DNA of 64,000 nt from Muribaculaceae bacterium Isolate-104 (HZI) (GCA_003762715.1 RIBJ01000033.1:82602-146601); one strand, 5' to 3'. Counted from the stretch's first letter, positions 55,481-64,000 are shown. Program-made: numbers and translations. Notes: a model not told the origin generated them from the letters alone.

Positions 55481-56671
55481 ATGAAACATTCACGTTTCCT
55501 GCTTTGCGCCGCATTGTTTGCGGCTATGGCAGTGCCGCATGCCTCAGCAGGTCTTGACAGCATTCCTTCAATCAAGGTAAATAAACTCACCATCACTCCT
55601 GCAGGCCGTATCCTTCTTGACGGTGCGGTCTATACTCCCGGCGGCGACGGCCTCAACGCGGGTGCGGCTCTGCCCGATATCCGTTTCGGCGGCAAGATGA
55701 CATACGATAACTGGACTGCCAAAATCGATGTTGGCTACGGCTTCGGCAAACTCAGCATGAAAGATATCTACCTCCAGTATAAATTCAACGGTTCCAGCCT
55801 TCTTCGTGGCGGTTATTTCGTGCATCAGTTCGGACTCAACGCTGCTACATCAAGCTCTATGAAACCCGCCATGGAGGCTCCGACATCCGACGACTTCTTC
55901 AAAGCCACAGGTCGTAACCTCGGTATCATGTATGTGTATGACCACAAGGCATTCTTTGCCGGGGTAAGCGCTATTCTTGACGGCACCTCCCTCACCACCC
56001 CCTCCAATCAGCAAGGCAAGGCAAGCTACGGCGGCGTCACACGACTGGTGTGTCGTCCGCTTCATTCCACTGGGTTCATTGTGCAGGCGGGTGTGTCGGG
56101 CTGGCTCCAGAGCGCTCTGCACAAAGCCACTGAGGATGGCGGTGAGTATGCCGTGAGCCGGGGCTATTTCGATTTCGGCGCCAACTTCCCCACCCGCGTG
56201 TGCAAAACCTCCATGCTCAGTGCCGATGTAACCGACGCCTCCTCTGTATTCAAGTTCACTCCCGAGCTTCTTTTAGCCAAGAACCGTCTGGCGCTCGAAG
56301 GGCAGTACTACTATATGAACGTCAAGCGCAAAGGCGGTCTTAAGTCCTATAAAGCAAGCGGTGTCTACGGTCTTCTCCGCGGCATTCTCATCGGCGGTGA
56401 CTACGGATATTCGCCTGCCGACGCAGGGCTCGCCACTCCGACTCCCAAAACCCTTGAGGTTGTTGCCGGCTACAACTACACCGACGCCAACTGCTCCGAA
56501 GCCGGTATATTCGGCGGGCGTACCAACGATGCCTCGCTCACATTCAACTACTATGTTAACAAATACGTGATAGCACGTCTGCGCTACTGCTACACCAACG
56601 TGAAAGACGGCGATGTAATTCCCAACCGTCACGTAAACATGGTGCAGGCACGTATCCAGGTTAAATTCTGA
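55481..56671 (+). CDS. outer membrane porin, phosphate-selective O/P type (396 aa)
   Basis: Beta-barrel porin. A signal peptide ending HASAG is followed by alternating hydrophobic-polar strands with many Gly/Tyr, as in RFGGKMTYDNWTAKIDVGYG and LQYKFNGSSLLRGGYFVHQFG, a pattern of the OprO/OprP family. It ends in VQARIQVKF, a typical terminal strand with C-terminal Phe. It is paired with the phosphatase upstream and ended by a strong terminator. Substrate specificity is inferred. Confidence 0.78.
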   Translation: MKHSRFLLCAALFAAMAVPHASAGLDSIPSIKVNKLTITPAGRILLDGAVYTPGGDGLNAGAALPDIRFGGKMTYDNWTAKIDVGYGFGKLSMKDIYLQYKFNGSSLLRGGYFVHQFGLNAATSSSMKPAMEAPTSDDFFKATGRNLGIMYVYDHKAFFAGVSAILDGTSLTTPSNQQGKASYGGVTRLVCRPLHSTGFIVQAGVSGWLQSALHKATEDGGEYAVSRGYFDFGANFPTRVCKTSMLSADVTDASSVFKFTPELLLAKNRLALEGQYYYMNVKRKGGLKSYKASGVYGLLRGILIGGDYGYSPADAGLATPTPKTLEVVAGYNYTDANCSEAGIFGGRTNDASLTFNYYVNKYVIARLRYCYTNVKDGDVIPNRHVNMVQARIQVKF

Positions 56672-56694
56672 TACCCTGCCCGTACAAACACATT

Positions 56695-56733
56695 AATGGC
56701 GGTGAATTCTATCGGACTCACCGCCATTTTTTT
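56695..56733 (+). terminator. terminator of the phosphatase-porin unit
   Basis: An 11-bp stem (56695-56705 with 56718-56728) followed by seven T. Classic intrinsic terminator. Confidence 0.85.
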
Positions 56734-56783
56734 CGCCAGCCCGGCAACATTCAGCGGGCATCTAAATTCAAACACACTATTCA

Positions 56784-56820
56784 ATAAAAAGACACCCCGA
56801 AGCATTTGCTCCGGGGTGTC
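56784..56820 (-). terminator. terminator of pckA
   Basis: An inverted repeat (56791-56799 with 56812-56820) that on the minus strand runs into TTTTTATTG. It lies 27 bases past the pckA stop. Confidence 0.8.
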
Positions 56821-56847
56821 GCTGTATATTGGGTATGCTATTTCAGC

Positions 56848-58446
56848 TTAGAGCTGGGGGCCGGCAGCTACGAGAGCCTTGCCTGCGGGGTTGTTCTCAA
56901 ACTTCTTGAAGTTGTTGATGAACATTTCAGCGAGCTTGGTAGCTTTTGCTGTCCATTCTTCGGGGTTGGTGTATGTGTCGCGGGGATCGAGAATGTTCGG
57001 GTCTACACCGGGCAGTTCGGTAGGAACAGTGAAGCCGAAGATGGGGAGCTGCTTGGTGGGAGCGCTCAGAATTGCGCCGTCAAGGATTGCGTCGATGATG
57101 CCGCGGGTGTCCTTGATTGAGATACGCTTGCCTGTGCCGTTCCAGCCGGTGTTTACAAGGTAAGCCTTGGCACCGCTCTTTTCCATGCGCTTAACGAGTT
57201 CTTCAGCGTATTTGGTGGGGTGCAGCGAAAGGAATGCCGCGCCGAAGCAAGCTGAGAAAGTGGGAGTGGGCTCTGTGATGCCGCGCTCTGTACCTGCGAG
57301 CTTGGAGGTGAAACCGCTGAGGAAGTAGTACTTGGTCTGCTCCGGAGTGAGGATTGACACGGGAGGAAGCACACCGAATGCGTCTGCGCTCAGGAAGATA
57401 ACGTTCTTGGCGGCAGGACCGCGGCTGGGCTTGACGATGTTCTGGATGTGGTCGATAGGATAGCTTACGCGGGTGTTCTCGGTAACGCTCTTGTCGGCGA
57501 AGTCGATTTTGCCGTTTTCGTCAACAGTAACGTTCTCAAGAAGAGCGTCGCGGCGGATAGCGTTGAAGATATCGGGTTCGCTGTCCTTGTCAAGGTTGAT
57601 AACCTTCGCGTAGCAGCCGCCCTCGTAGTTGAACACACCGTTGTCGTCCCAGCCGTGTTCGTCATCACCGATAAGGAGACGTTTCGGGTCGGTTGAAAGG
57701 GTTGTTTTGCCTGTGCCTGAAAGACCGAAGAAAATTGCGGTGTTTTCGCCGGCTTTGTCGGTGTTTGCTGAGCAGTGCATGGATGCGATGCCGCGCTGGG
57801 GGTTGTAGTAGTTCATGATTGAGAACATACCCTTCTTCATCTCGCCGCCGTACCAGGTGTTGATGATGAGCTGCATACGTTCTGTAAGGTTGAATGCAAC
57901 GCAGGTCTCGGAGTTGATGCCGAGTTCCTTCCAGTTTTCAACCTTTGCCTTTGATGCGTTGAGCACAACGAAGTCGGGCTTGAAGCTTGCGAGTTCCTCC
58001 TCGGTGGGACGGATGAACATGTTGGTCACAAAGTGAGCCTGCCATGCAACTTCCATTACAAAGCGTACTGCAAGACGGGTGTCGGGGTTGGTGCCGCAGA
58101 ATGCGTCTACAACGTAGAGGGTCTTGTCGCTCAGCTCCTTGTCGGCGATAGCCTTGAGTGCTGTCCACGCTGCGGGAGTAATGGGCTTGTTGTCGTTCTT
58201 ATATTCGTCGGTTGTCCACCAGATAGTGTTTTCCGAGATGTCGTCCTTTACAAAGAATTTGTCTTTGGGTGAGCGTCCGGTGTACACGCCGGTCATGACA
58301 TTGACAGCGCCGAGCTCTGTCTTCTGACCCTTTTCATAGCCTGTCAGGGCGGGGTTGGTCTCGTCGATAAAAAGCTGGTCCCAGCTGGGATTGTGGATCA
58401 CCTTGGCTCCGGTGATGCCGTACTGAGATAAATCGATAGTACTCAT
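56848..58446 (-). CDS. pckA: phosphoenolpyruvate carboxykinase, ATP-dependent (532 aa)
   Basis: Interconverts oxaloacetate and PEP. In succinate-forming Bacteroidales it fixes CO2 in the PEP-to-oxaloacetate direction and saves ATP, feeding the fumarate reductase encoded in this window. The kinase loop [14 protein letters not shown] (about residue 243), the metal site in [21 protein letters not shown] and the TGRSPKDKF substrate motif are all present. Full length. A long leader of about 85 nt follows the probable promoter. Confidence 0.95.
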   Translation of the reverse strand: MSTIDLSQYGITGAKVIHNPSWDQLFIDETNPALTGYEKGQKTELGAVNVMTGVYTGRSPKDKFFVKDDISENTIWWTTDEYKNDNKPITPAAWTALKAIADKELSDKTLYVVDAFCGTNPDTRLAVRFVMEVAWQAHFVTNMFIRPTEEELASFKPDFVVLNASKAKVENWKELGINSETCVAFNLTERMQLIINTWYGGEMKKGMFSIMNYYNPQRGIASMHCSANTDKAGENTAIFFGLSGTGKTTLSTDPKRLLIGDDEHGWDDNGVFNYEGGCYAKVINLDKDSEPDIFNAIRRDALLENVTVDENGKIDFADKSVTENTRVSYPIDHIQNIVKPSRGPAAKNVIFLSADAFGVLPPVSILTPEQTKYYFLSGFTSKLAGTERGITEPTPTFSACFGAAFLSLHPTKYAEELVKRMEKSGAKAYLVNTGWNGTGKRISIKDTRGIIDAILDGAILSAPTKQLPIFGFTVPTELPGVDPNILDPRDTYTNPEEWTAKATKLAEMFINNFKKFENNPAGKALVAAGPQL

Positions 58447-58538
58447 TTTTGTTAGTTACTTTAAATATAAAGGGTTAATAATTGTTTTGTCTCTGTGGGT
58501 TTTGGCTGAGGCGCGCTCCGCACCCTCCTTACCAACTG

Positions 58539-58546
58539 CAAAGGTA
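58539..58546 (-). promoter_or_regulatory. -7 element of pckA
   Basis: TACCTTTG on the minus strand, with a leader of about 87 nt to 58446. No clear -33 element. The rest of the 58447-58752 gap holds only the divergent lrgA promoter. Confidence 0.5.
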
Positions 58547-58707
58547 AGCACTTTTTTGGTGTCTGCGTCGTCTGAATAAAGAAAAATTTCCGTATTAATT
58601 ATTTTTAAGTGTTGCGCACCTCTGTTCCGTGCTGTTGCAAAACAAACAGATAGCCCCAACAAGTGTGAAATTCACCTCAAACTATGTTAATGCAAACTGT
58701 TTTTATG

Positions 58708-58715
58708 TAACTTTG
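58708..58715 (+). promoter_or_regulatory. -7 element of lrgAB
   Basis: TAACTTTG, 37 bases before the lrgA start at 58753. The -33 position has no TTTG. Confidence 0.5.
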
Positions 58716-58752
58716 CACCGCATTCCAAACAGCTCTTTAAATATCTGAAAAA

Positions 58753-59118
58753 ATGGCAATACTGCAGCTGGCGGTCATTTTCGCCTTCCTCGCCGTCGGC
58801 GAGCTGGTGGTCTGGGCAACCGGTACCACCGTACCCTCAAGCATCATAGGCATGCTACTGCTCACACTCTGCCTCAGCGCCCGCATCATAAAACCACGGC
58901 ATGTCGAAGGAGTGGCAGACTTCCTTGTGGCGAATCTCGGATTCTTTTTCGTGCCCGCAGGGGTCGCTCTCATGGGCTACTTCGACATCCTCGCCGACCA
59001 GTGGCTGCCTATAGTGGCAGCTTCCGCACTCAGCACAGTCATTGTGCTGGCGGTCACAGGTCACTTCCATCAGATTTCACGCAAATACCTCGGCAAAAAT
59101 GGAATTTCTAGAAAATAG
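58753..59118 (+). CDS. lrgA: LrgA/CidA-family holin-like membrane protein (121 aa)
   Basis: Four-helix inner membrane protein related to holins. LrgA-family features: FLAVGELVVWATGTTVPSSI and the conserved PSSIIGMLLL turn, then VADFLVANLGFFFVPAGVAL. It overlaps lrgB by 20 bases. The LrgAB pair is linked to control of autolysis and to pyruvate or related uptake in other bacteria; which applies here is unknown. Confidence 0.85.
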   Translation: MAILQLAVIFAFLAVGELVVWATGTTVPSSIIGMLLLTLCLSARIIKPRHVEGVADFLVANLGFFFVPAGVALMGYFDILADQWLPIVAASALSTVIVLAVTGHFHQISRKYLGKNGISRK

Positions 59119-59794
59119 CTACTTCCTGCTCGCACTCACCTTTGTGGTGTTTATAGGCGCGCGCATCCTTGCACGTCGCACGGGCATCGCACTCCTTAAC
59201 CCCATACTCGTGTCAGTGATTATACTCATAGCCTTCCTGTGCGTCACCGGCATACCATACGAAAAATACACCGCCGGCGGAAGCATAGTCGAGTTCTGGC
59301 TGAAACCCGCTGTTGTGGCGCTCGGAGTGCCTCTGTACAGACAACTGTCCGCAATACGCAAGCAGCTGCTGCCGATTATCGCCGCAGAACTCGCCGGATG
59401 TGTAGCGGGAATACTATCCGTGGTTGTGATTGCCGACCTGCTCGGAGCTTCGCGCGAAGTAGTGCTCAGCCTCGCGTCAAAATCAGTCACAACCCCCATC
59501 GCAATGGAAGTCACAGCCGCTGTCGGAGGCATACCCCCGCTAACAGCAGCAGTGGTAGTGTGCGTGGGCATATTCGGAGGCATGACCGGATTCAGGGTAA
59601 TGAAAATGACACGCGTCAAAAGCCCAATGGCGCAAGGACTCTCGCTCGGCACCGCAGCCCATGCCCTCGGCACATCGGTAGCTATCGACACCGGCGGCAG
59701 CCGCTACGGAGCCTGGGCATCACTGGGGCTCACCGTCAACGGACTCTTCACAGCCCTCCTCACCCCAGCGATACTCCGCATTTTCGGCTACTGA
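59099..59794 (+). CDS. lrgB: LrgB-family membrane protein (231 aa)
   Basis: Partner of LrgA. Start at 59099 (MEFLENSYFLLALTFVVF) is preferred to the open frame from 59042, since the former matches family length. Six to eight helices; LrgB signature ASREVVLSLASKSVTTPIAM and TGFRVMKM, and SLGTAAHALGTS. It is the downstream gene of the pair. Confidence 0.86.
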   Translation: MEFLENSYFLLALTFVVFIGARILARRTGIALLNPILVSVIILIAFLCVTGIPYEKYTAGGSIVEFWLKPAVVALGVPLYRQLSAIRKQLLPIIAAELAGCVAGILSVVVIADLLGASREVVLSLASKSVTTPIAMEVTAAVGGIPPLTAAVVVCVGIFGGMTGFRVMKMTRVKSPMAQGLSLGTAAHALGTSVAIDTGGSRYGAWASLGLTVNGLFTALLTPAILRIFGY

Positions 59795-59838
59795 ATTAAA
59801 AAAAATCATAAAAAAACACACATCCACGAAAAAATATA

Positions 59839-59846
59839 TATCTTTG
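59839..59846 (+). promoter_or_regulatory. -7 element for the long leader or RNA at 59852-60148
   Basis: TATCTTTG matches TAnnTTTG. No -33 TTTG is evident. It starts a transcript about 300 nt upstream of the small HTH gene. Confidence 0.45.
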
Positions 59847-59851
59847 TAACC

Positions 59852-60148
59852 GTCGAGGAGCAACCGCGCCGCGACCTGCCTATCAAAAGACACAATATAC
59901 TATATCCGGCGGAATAGAGATTCCCATCTACGGATAGCCATAACGTGATTATGAGCTTACAGCTCACATTCCCCCTGCCGAAAACCGCCAATAAAGTCAG
60001 ACAACAGTCCTCGAGGAATATAGCAGTACCTATTATCCGCCCCTGGTACAAGGGTGGAAACGGGTGCATTTATTGAAAGGACAGGCGCTTGGCGGTGCCT
60101 AAGGCAGGATATAAGTGCTTTCCCCGTTCCGCCCTTTTACTATTTTTT
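59852..60148 (+). ncRNA. candidate structured leader or small RNA
   Basis: This gene-free stretch is richer in hairpins than other gaps: GGAAT/ATTCC near 59920, TGAGC/GCTCA near 59955, and CCGCCC/GGGTGG near 60038-60056; a TCGAGGA near its start can pair with the copy near 60012. It ends at the HTH start without a T-run terminator. No Rfam family (SRP, 6S, tmRNA, RNase P) could be matched by eye. It may be an independent RNA or the leader of the HTH gene. Confidence 0.35.
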
Positions 60149-60367
60149 ATGAGCCAGATATTCATAGGAAAACTAATTGAGGAAGAACTCAGGAGCCAGG
60201 ATCGCTCGGTTGTGTGGCTTGCAGGCAAGCTCGACTGCAACCGCACCAACATCTACAAAATATTCCACCGCTCCAGTATTGACGCAGAGCTCCTTCTGCG
60301 CATAAGCAACGCTCTCGGACGCAACTTCTTCACACTATACACCGACAGGCTCGACCCGCAGCCTTAA
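60149..60367 (+). CDS. small XRE-like helix-turn-helix protein (72 aa)
   Basis: A short DNA-binding protein common in Bacteroidales. The whole sequence is one HTH domain: MSQIFIGKLIEEELRSQDRS, VVWLAGKLDCNRTNIYKIFH (turn and recognition helix) and AELLLRISNALGRNFF. The start at 60149 matches known relatives; the open frame upstream to 60089 is likely untranslated leader. Target unknown. It precedes the PduO gene by 26 bases and may share its transcript. Confidence 0.8.
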   Translation: MSQIFIGKLIEEELRSQDRSVVWLAGKLDCNRTNIYKIFHRSSIDAELLLRISNALGRNFFTLYTDRLDPQP

Positions 60368-60393
60368 ACCACACACACCTTTAACACACACAC

Positions 60394-60954
60394 ATGAAAA
60401 AAAGCCCACTATACACCGCAACAGGCGATTCCGGCACAACCTCGCTTGTCGGAGGCTCCCGCACCAGCAAAGCATCGCAACGAGTGGAAACCTATGGCAC
60501 CATTGACGAACTCAACTCCAACATAGGACTCCTCAGGGCGCAAATGGCACAGTCACAACCCGAAGACACCGCGCTAAACACAATCCAATGCCGCCTCTTT
60601 GACATAGGCACCGCGATTGCCACACCCACACCTCCCGGCTCCGACGCTCCGGCGGCAGTGACACCCGCCGACATAGCAGCCATTGAACACGAAATTGACA
60701 CAATCGACAGCCAGCTCCCCCCGCTTAAAAGCTTTGTGCTTCCCGGCGGCACAGTCTCCGCCGCGCAGGCACACGTTGCGCGCACAGTCTGCCGCAGAGC
60801 CGAGCGCCTTATGGTAGCCCTTGCCCGGACAGAACCCGTACACCCCCTGTCGCTCACATACATCAACCGGCTGAGCGACTACCTCTTCGCCATAGCAAGA
60901 TTTAACAATATAAAAGCAAACCACGCTGAAATTTTCTGGTCTAAAGATTGTTAG
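60394..60954 (+). CDS. PduO-type cob(I)yrinic acid a,c-diamide adenosyltransferase (186 aa)
   Basis: Adds the 5'-deoxyadenosyl group of ATP to reduced cobalamin. PduO-type markers: TGDSGTTSLVGGSRTSK, ETYGTIDELNSNIGLLRAQM, and RRAERLMVAL with YINRLSDYLFAIAR in the C-terminal helices. No cobalamin riboswitch is evident upstream and no other cobalamin genes are nearby, so it probably serves coenzyme B12 for salvage. Confidence 0.9.
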   Translation: MKKSPLYTATGDSGTTSLVGGSRTSKASQRVETYGTIDELNSNIGLLRAQMAQSQPEDTALNTIQCRLFDIGTAIATPTPPGSDAPAAVTPADIAAIEHEIDTIDSQLPPLKSFVLPGGTVSAAQAHVARTVCRRAERLMVALARTEPVHPLSLTYINRLSDYLFAIARFNNIKANHAEIFWSKDC

Positions 60955-60977
60955 ACCATATAAATTTACTACTTTTG
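60947..60977 (+). promoter_or_regulatory. promoter of the DUF2795 gene
   Basis: ATTG (60947-60950), 19 bases, TACTTTTG (60970-60977). The leader of about 90 nt has a GC-rich stem (GCCGCC near 60979 with GGCGGC near 61016). Confidence 0.6.
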
Positions 60978-61072
60978 CGCCGCCTTAACCCTCGGAGCCG
61001 CGACCGGGAGCCTGGGGCGGCAAAATACACACCTTATTATAAATCATATACAACAAAAAACTATACACAGAC

Positions 61073-61294
61073 ATGTACTGGACATTAGAACTCGCATCCA
61101 AGCTCGAGGATGCACCCTGGCCCGCAACCAAAGAAGAGCTCATAGACTATGCCATGCGTTCTGGCGCCCCTCTTGAAGTGATTGAAAACCTTCAGGAAAT
61201 AGAAGACGAAGGAGAAACCTACGAATGCATCGAAGACATCTGGCCCGACTACCCCAGCAAAGAAGACTTCCTCTTCAACGAAGAAGAATACTAA
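61073..61294 (+). CDS. DUF2795 family protein (73 aa)
   Basis: A small acidic protein of the DUF2795 family, strongly kept in Bacteroidota. Sequence landmarks are LEDAPWPATKEELIDYAMRS and NLQEIEDEGETYECIEDIWP. Function unknown. It has its own promoter and a strong terminator. Confidence 0.85.
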   Translation: MYWTLELASKLEDAPWPATKEELIDYAMRSGAPLEVIENLQEIEDEGETYECIEDIWPDYPSKEDFLFNEEEY

Positions 61295-61326
61295 TCCGCT
61301 CTATGGCATATAACCATTTATAAATC

Positions 61327-61369
61327 AATGGACAAACAAAGTTGAAATTGTTTGTCCATTGTTGTTTTA
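61327..61369 (+). terminator. terminator of the DUF2795 gene
   Basis: A perfect 13-bp stem (61327-61339 with 61348-61360) followed by GTTGTTTT. It also marks where the sequence turns AT-rich. Confidence 0.8.
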
Positions 61370-61582
61370 TGACCTCAAATACCCCGGTTTTCTTTGCCAA
61401 AGGCAAAGCGCCAAAGCGATCACTTGGTCAATATTTACGTTTTTTTCTTGACTAAATTCCGACAGTCCTCAGAGGTATGTGAGTATCGCAAGAAACAAAG
61501 TGTGCAATCAAAATTAGTTGATTTTAAATATAGCAACCTAATATAGTTGCAGATATTAGACTTTATTCTGAACTTTGCTATC

Positions 61583-62236
61583 ATGAAAAACGTAGCGATA
61601 ATTACAGGTGATATTGTGGATTCCACAAAGATGACAAAGACTGAACGCACTTCAATGTTACAATTGTTGCAGTCTCTGCCGGAATGGCTGTCTCCATTGT
61701 GTAAAACGAATATTGAGATTTTTAGAGGAGATAGTTTCCAACTAAAAGTTACCGAGCCAACCAAAGCACTGCAGATAGCACTGGCGATACGTGCCATTAT
61801 CCGTGCCAATAAATTTGCAGGTAATAATGAACAATGGGATGCTCGTTTGGCTATCGGTATCGGCACATTGGATTATGAGACAGATTCTCTTTCCACAAGT
61901 GACGGTGAGGCGTACAGGCTATCGGGTAGAGGACTTGACCTAATCGGCAGAGCACGACTGCATATAGAGACTCCTTGGGAGGAAGTGAATAATGAATTAA
62001 TAGTTTCCACTCTATTCGCTGATGACATAGTGACACGATGGACTCCAAGTCAAAGCCGGATAATGTTTGAGAAACTTGTCAAGAATAATAGTCAGGAAGA
62101 TATCGGCAACATCCTGGGGGTGTCTCGACAGATGGTCAGCAAGACTTTGAAAGTAGCCAAGGATGCGTTGATTTCTGTATATATCAAAAGATTTAAAGAA
62201 CTGATTAACGAAAGAACGGTATGGGAACGGCAATAA
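61583..62236 (+). CDS. SatD-like protein with C-terminal HTH (217 aa)
   Basis: SatD-family protein. The start at 61583 gives MKNVAIITGDIVDSTKMTKTE, the usual SatD opening. The N-terminal part has a nucleotide-cyclase-like pattern (FRGDSFQLKV, ARLAIGIGTLDYE, RGLDLIGRARL). Residues about 170-200 form a helix-turn-helix (EDIGNILGVSRQMVSKTLKV). AT-rich codons differ from genes to the left. The -7-like GAACTTTG is 6-13 bases upstream. It overlaps the DUF3307 gene by 16 bases, a pairing seen in other Bacteroidota. Confidence 0.8.
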   Translation: MKNVAIITGDIVDSTKMTKTERTSMLQLLQSLPEWLSPLCKTNIEIFRGDSFQLKVTEPTKALQIALAIRAIIRANKFAGNNEQWDARLAIGIGTLDYETDSLSTSDGEAYRLSGRGLDLIGRARLHIETPWEEVNNELIVSTLFADDIVTRWTPSQSRIMFEKLVKNNSQEDIGNILGVSRQMVSKTLKVAKDALISVYIKRFKELINERTVWERQ

Positions 62237-62927
62237 TTCTGATTAAATTGATTGCTGCACATCTTGTCGGAGATTTCATATTGCAGACAGACAAGCTATG
62301 TGCGGATAAATTCTCTAACAATAAGGCATTCAGATATCGTGCTTTATCGGTGCATGCCCTTGTTCATGCTGCATTGGCTTACCTGTTTGTCGCGCAATGG
62401 AACAATTGGGCTGTGCCGTTAGTAATCGGCGCCAGTCATTTCCTGATAGACCTGGTGAAAACACACTTCAAACGTAAAGATCTTGTGGGCTTTGTTTGCG
62501 ACCAGTTAGCTCATTATTGTGTCATCGTTGTGTTATGGCTTATTGTATTCGCAAATCATGACTACAGTCAGGCTGCAAAAATCCTCTCGGCAAACTTTTG
62601 GCTTATAGCCACAACTTATATTGCCGTACTCTCCCCCACATCAGTTTTGATAAAATCATTCATGCATCTTTGAAAGGTCTGCCAAACGCGGGTAAATGGA
62701 TAGGGTATCTTGAGAGGATACTCATCTTGACCTTTATTTTTACCGGCAATATTGAGGGAGTCGGTTTTCTATTGGCTGCCAAATCCGTGTTTCGTTTCGG
62801 CGAGCTAAACAGGGCAAAAGATATAAAGACTACAGAGTATGTACTAATCGGCACATTCGCCAGTTTCACAATAGCCATAATGCTCGGCTTTGGCGTTGAC
62901 TGGCTTATGGAGATGAATTTAGAATGA
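62221..62927 (+). pseudogene. DUF3307 membrane protein split by a frameshift
   Basis: Frame one (62221-62673) holds MGTAIILIKLIAAHLVGDFI and several helices, and ends early in PTSVLIKSFMHL then TGA. A second frame (62598-62927, offset -1) continues the family with SLKGLPNAGKWIGYLERILI and a last helix. The break is between about 62655 and 62680 and needs one base to restore the frame. Whether it is a true mutation, a sequencing error or a programmed shift cannot be told from the sequence. It follows satD with a 16-base overlap. Confidence 0.75.
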
Positions 62928-62999
62928 TAGGGAATTATAAAATTGATCGTGTTTAATACTTCAATGCAAGAGTAAATCACTTTCACATTCCGGCAGATA

Positions 63000-63872
63000 C
63001 TACTGATAGAGATTTAGGAAGTCGGGGAGTTCCGGAGACAGGTACCGTGGCACGCCATCTTTTGTCATATTGCCGTTTTTATCAATCATAATATGAGTCG
63101 GATAGCCTTGAACGTTAAGATGACCCAAAATCTGATCGGTCATTTCCACATCGTCTATGTCTATAAAAATATGTATAGTATTTGATATAGTGGGGGCTAA
63201 TTTAATCCAGTTATCCTTGCTTGAATTAAGCCAGATTACAGCAAATCTGATGTTGCTGTCTTTGAAATGCTCTCTCAGTGACTCACTCCCTTTTAGTCCC
63301 GCACGGCATGCGCCGCACCAAGTCGCACTTATGTCAAGGTATATAGGGTGGCCTTTGTATTCATTTATAAGCCATTTCACAGGATTCTCATCGATAAGTT
63401 CCTTGATTTCTCCATCAGCATAGACAATGATGCCGCCGTGCTTAATCCCGTCGATTGAAATGTCGTTGACATGCTGATCATGTCCATAAAGCCGGTCATA
63501 ATATTTCTTATTGAAAAACACAGATCTATCCGGCACAGGAACATCCTCATCACATGCGTACATTATATCGCGTACAGTTCCTATCGGGGCGTTGTCCCTG
63601 ACATCAGGGAAATGATTCATTATCGCGGTAAGGTGATATGGAAAGATCATTACCTTTGTATTTTCGTCATTAAAGATGTCAAAGATGGAATCAAGGAAAA
63701 AGGCACGCTTTTCTTCAATATTTCTTCCTCTATAGCCGAATGCGGAATTTGCAATAGCATAAATATTATCAGCATATAACATCGAAATTACTTCATCAGA
63801 TAAATTGTGCTTCCGTGCATAAATGTCAATACTGTCTCGCCCCTGCCTGACATATTCCTTAAATACATGCAT
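63000..63872 (-). pseudogene. thioredoxin-fold (TlpA-like) protein, 5'-truncated (290 aa remain)
   Basis: The C-terminal half is a thioredoxin-like domain with ATWCGACR (Cys186, Cys189), YPTHIMIDKNGNM with the cis-Pro region, and ends in LPDFLNLYQ. The first 150 residues resemble the interior of the longer exported TlpA-family proteins, yet there is no signal peptide. In the same frame a stop codon lies just upstream of the ATG at 63872, next to a probable insertion-sequence end. The gene thus looks cut off at its 5' end. If a stable protein is still made it would lack export. Confidence 0.7.
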
Positions 63873-63940
63873 ACATTAGTGTCCACTAAAAAATCATAAA
63901 AGTTCTTTGAAAATATTGAAAGTTAGGTTGTTACAAAGGT

Positions 63941-63972
63941 TTTGAGACCGCGCCGATTTGAAATTATCTTTG
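63941..63972 (+). promoter_or_regulatory. promoter inside the probable insertion sequence
   Basis: TTTG (63941-63944), 20 bases, TATCTTTG (63965-63972): full consensus. It would transcribe the ORF starting at 63988. Confidence 0.65.
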
Positions 63973-63987
63973 CCAGACCAACGTGGA

Positions 63988-64000
63988 ATGGCATATGCAT
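63988..64000 (+). CDS. start of an ORF, possible transposase (partial)
   Basis: ATG at 63988 about 9 nt after the expected transcription start, reading MAYA before the window ends. Called only from the promoter and the neighbouring repeat-like end; no protein homology can be judged. Confidence 0.3.

Larger units (their letters stand above)
63876..64000 (+). mobile_element. probable insertion sequence, left end (partial)
   Basis: A terminal-repeat-like TTAGTGTCCACTAAAAAA (63876-63893) lies directly at the break in the truncated gene. It is followed by a complete promoter and the first codons of an ORF. The right end and the transposase body are outside the window, so the family is not decided; an IS4-type element is a guess. 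Confidence 0.45.

Noticed and set aside
1..64000. CRISPR array, rRNA or tRNA genes
   Set aside because: No regularly spaced direct repeats and no cloverleaf-type or rRNA-like segments were seen on reading; a covariance search would be needed to exclude divergent RNAs.

Overview
The window looks like a chromosomal segment of a gut-type Bacteroidales bacterium (phylum Bacteroidota; Muribaculaceae is plausible but cannot be proved from the sequence alone). The signs are the many promoters of the Bacteroidota form TTTG-N19-21-TAnnTTTG, a type V (fimbrillin) pilus operon, a Porphyromonas/Bacteroides-type hmu heme operon, a three-subunit fumarate reductase, a CblA/CfxA-like class A beta-lactamase and a lysS-gpsA-pgi cluster. 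No tRNA, rRNA or CRISPR array was seen.

Left part (1-13.6 kb). After the 3' end of an unidentified gene comes a possible small RNA with its own promoter and terminator. A four-gene leftward pilus operon follows: a DUF3575/OmpA-like outer membrane protein, a DUF5119 lipoprotein and two fimbrillin-type lipoproteins. A rightward export operon (TolC, HlyD and two ABC-2 permeases, with no ATPase) comes next.

Middle part (13.6-33.3 kb). This is mostly core metabolism and information processing: serine acetyltransferase, a THUMP-domain rRNA methyltransferase, PurD, a membrane protein, PdxB, an FprA-type flavoprotein, RNase Z and TadA run rightward and meet the leftward set GH20 hexosaminidase, DUF2461 and MutS. 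The frdCAB operon, a beta-lactamase and an AlkD-like DNA glycosylase follow.

Heme locus (33.2-43.7 kb). A leftward seven-gene operon encodes a duplicated calycin-like lipoprotein, HmuY, HmuR, HmuS (a membrane-anchored CobN-type chelatase), HmuT, HmuU (ExbB/TolQ-like) and HmuV (DUF2149). Divergent from it is a regulator that joins an iron-cluster-repair-like di-iron hemerythrin domain (4 His, 2 Glu visible) to a LuxR-type DNA-binding domain. This pairing of a putative O2/NO/iron sensor with a heme de-metallation operon is the most interesting arrangement in the window.

Right part (43.7-61.3 kb). TcdA, an MsrA-MsrB fusion, a second GH20 enzyme, a nicotinamidase-PncB NAD salvage pair, lysS-gpsA-pgi, a glucose-1-phosphatase next to a phosphate-type porin (preceded by a G10 tract and a palindrome), PckA, LrgAB, a small HTH protein, a PduO-type cobalamin adenosyltransferase and a DUF2795 protein.

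Far right (61.4-64 kb). Base composition becomes visibly AT-richer. It holds a SatD-like protein, a DUF3307 membrane protein broken by a frameshift, and a 5'-truncated thioredoxin-fold gene that abuts a probable insertion sequence whose promoter and first codons run off the window. This segment looks acquired and decaying.
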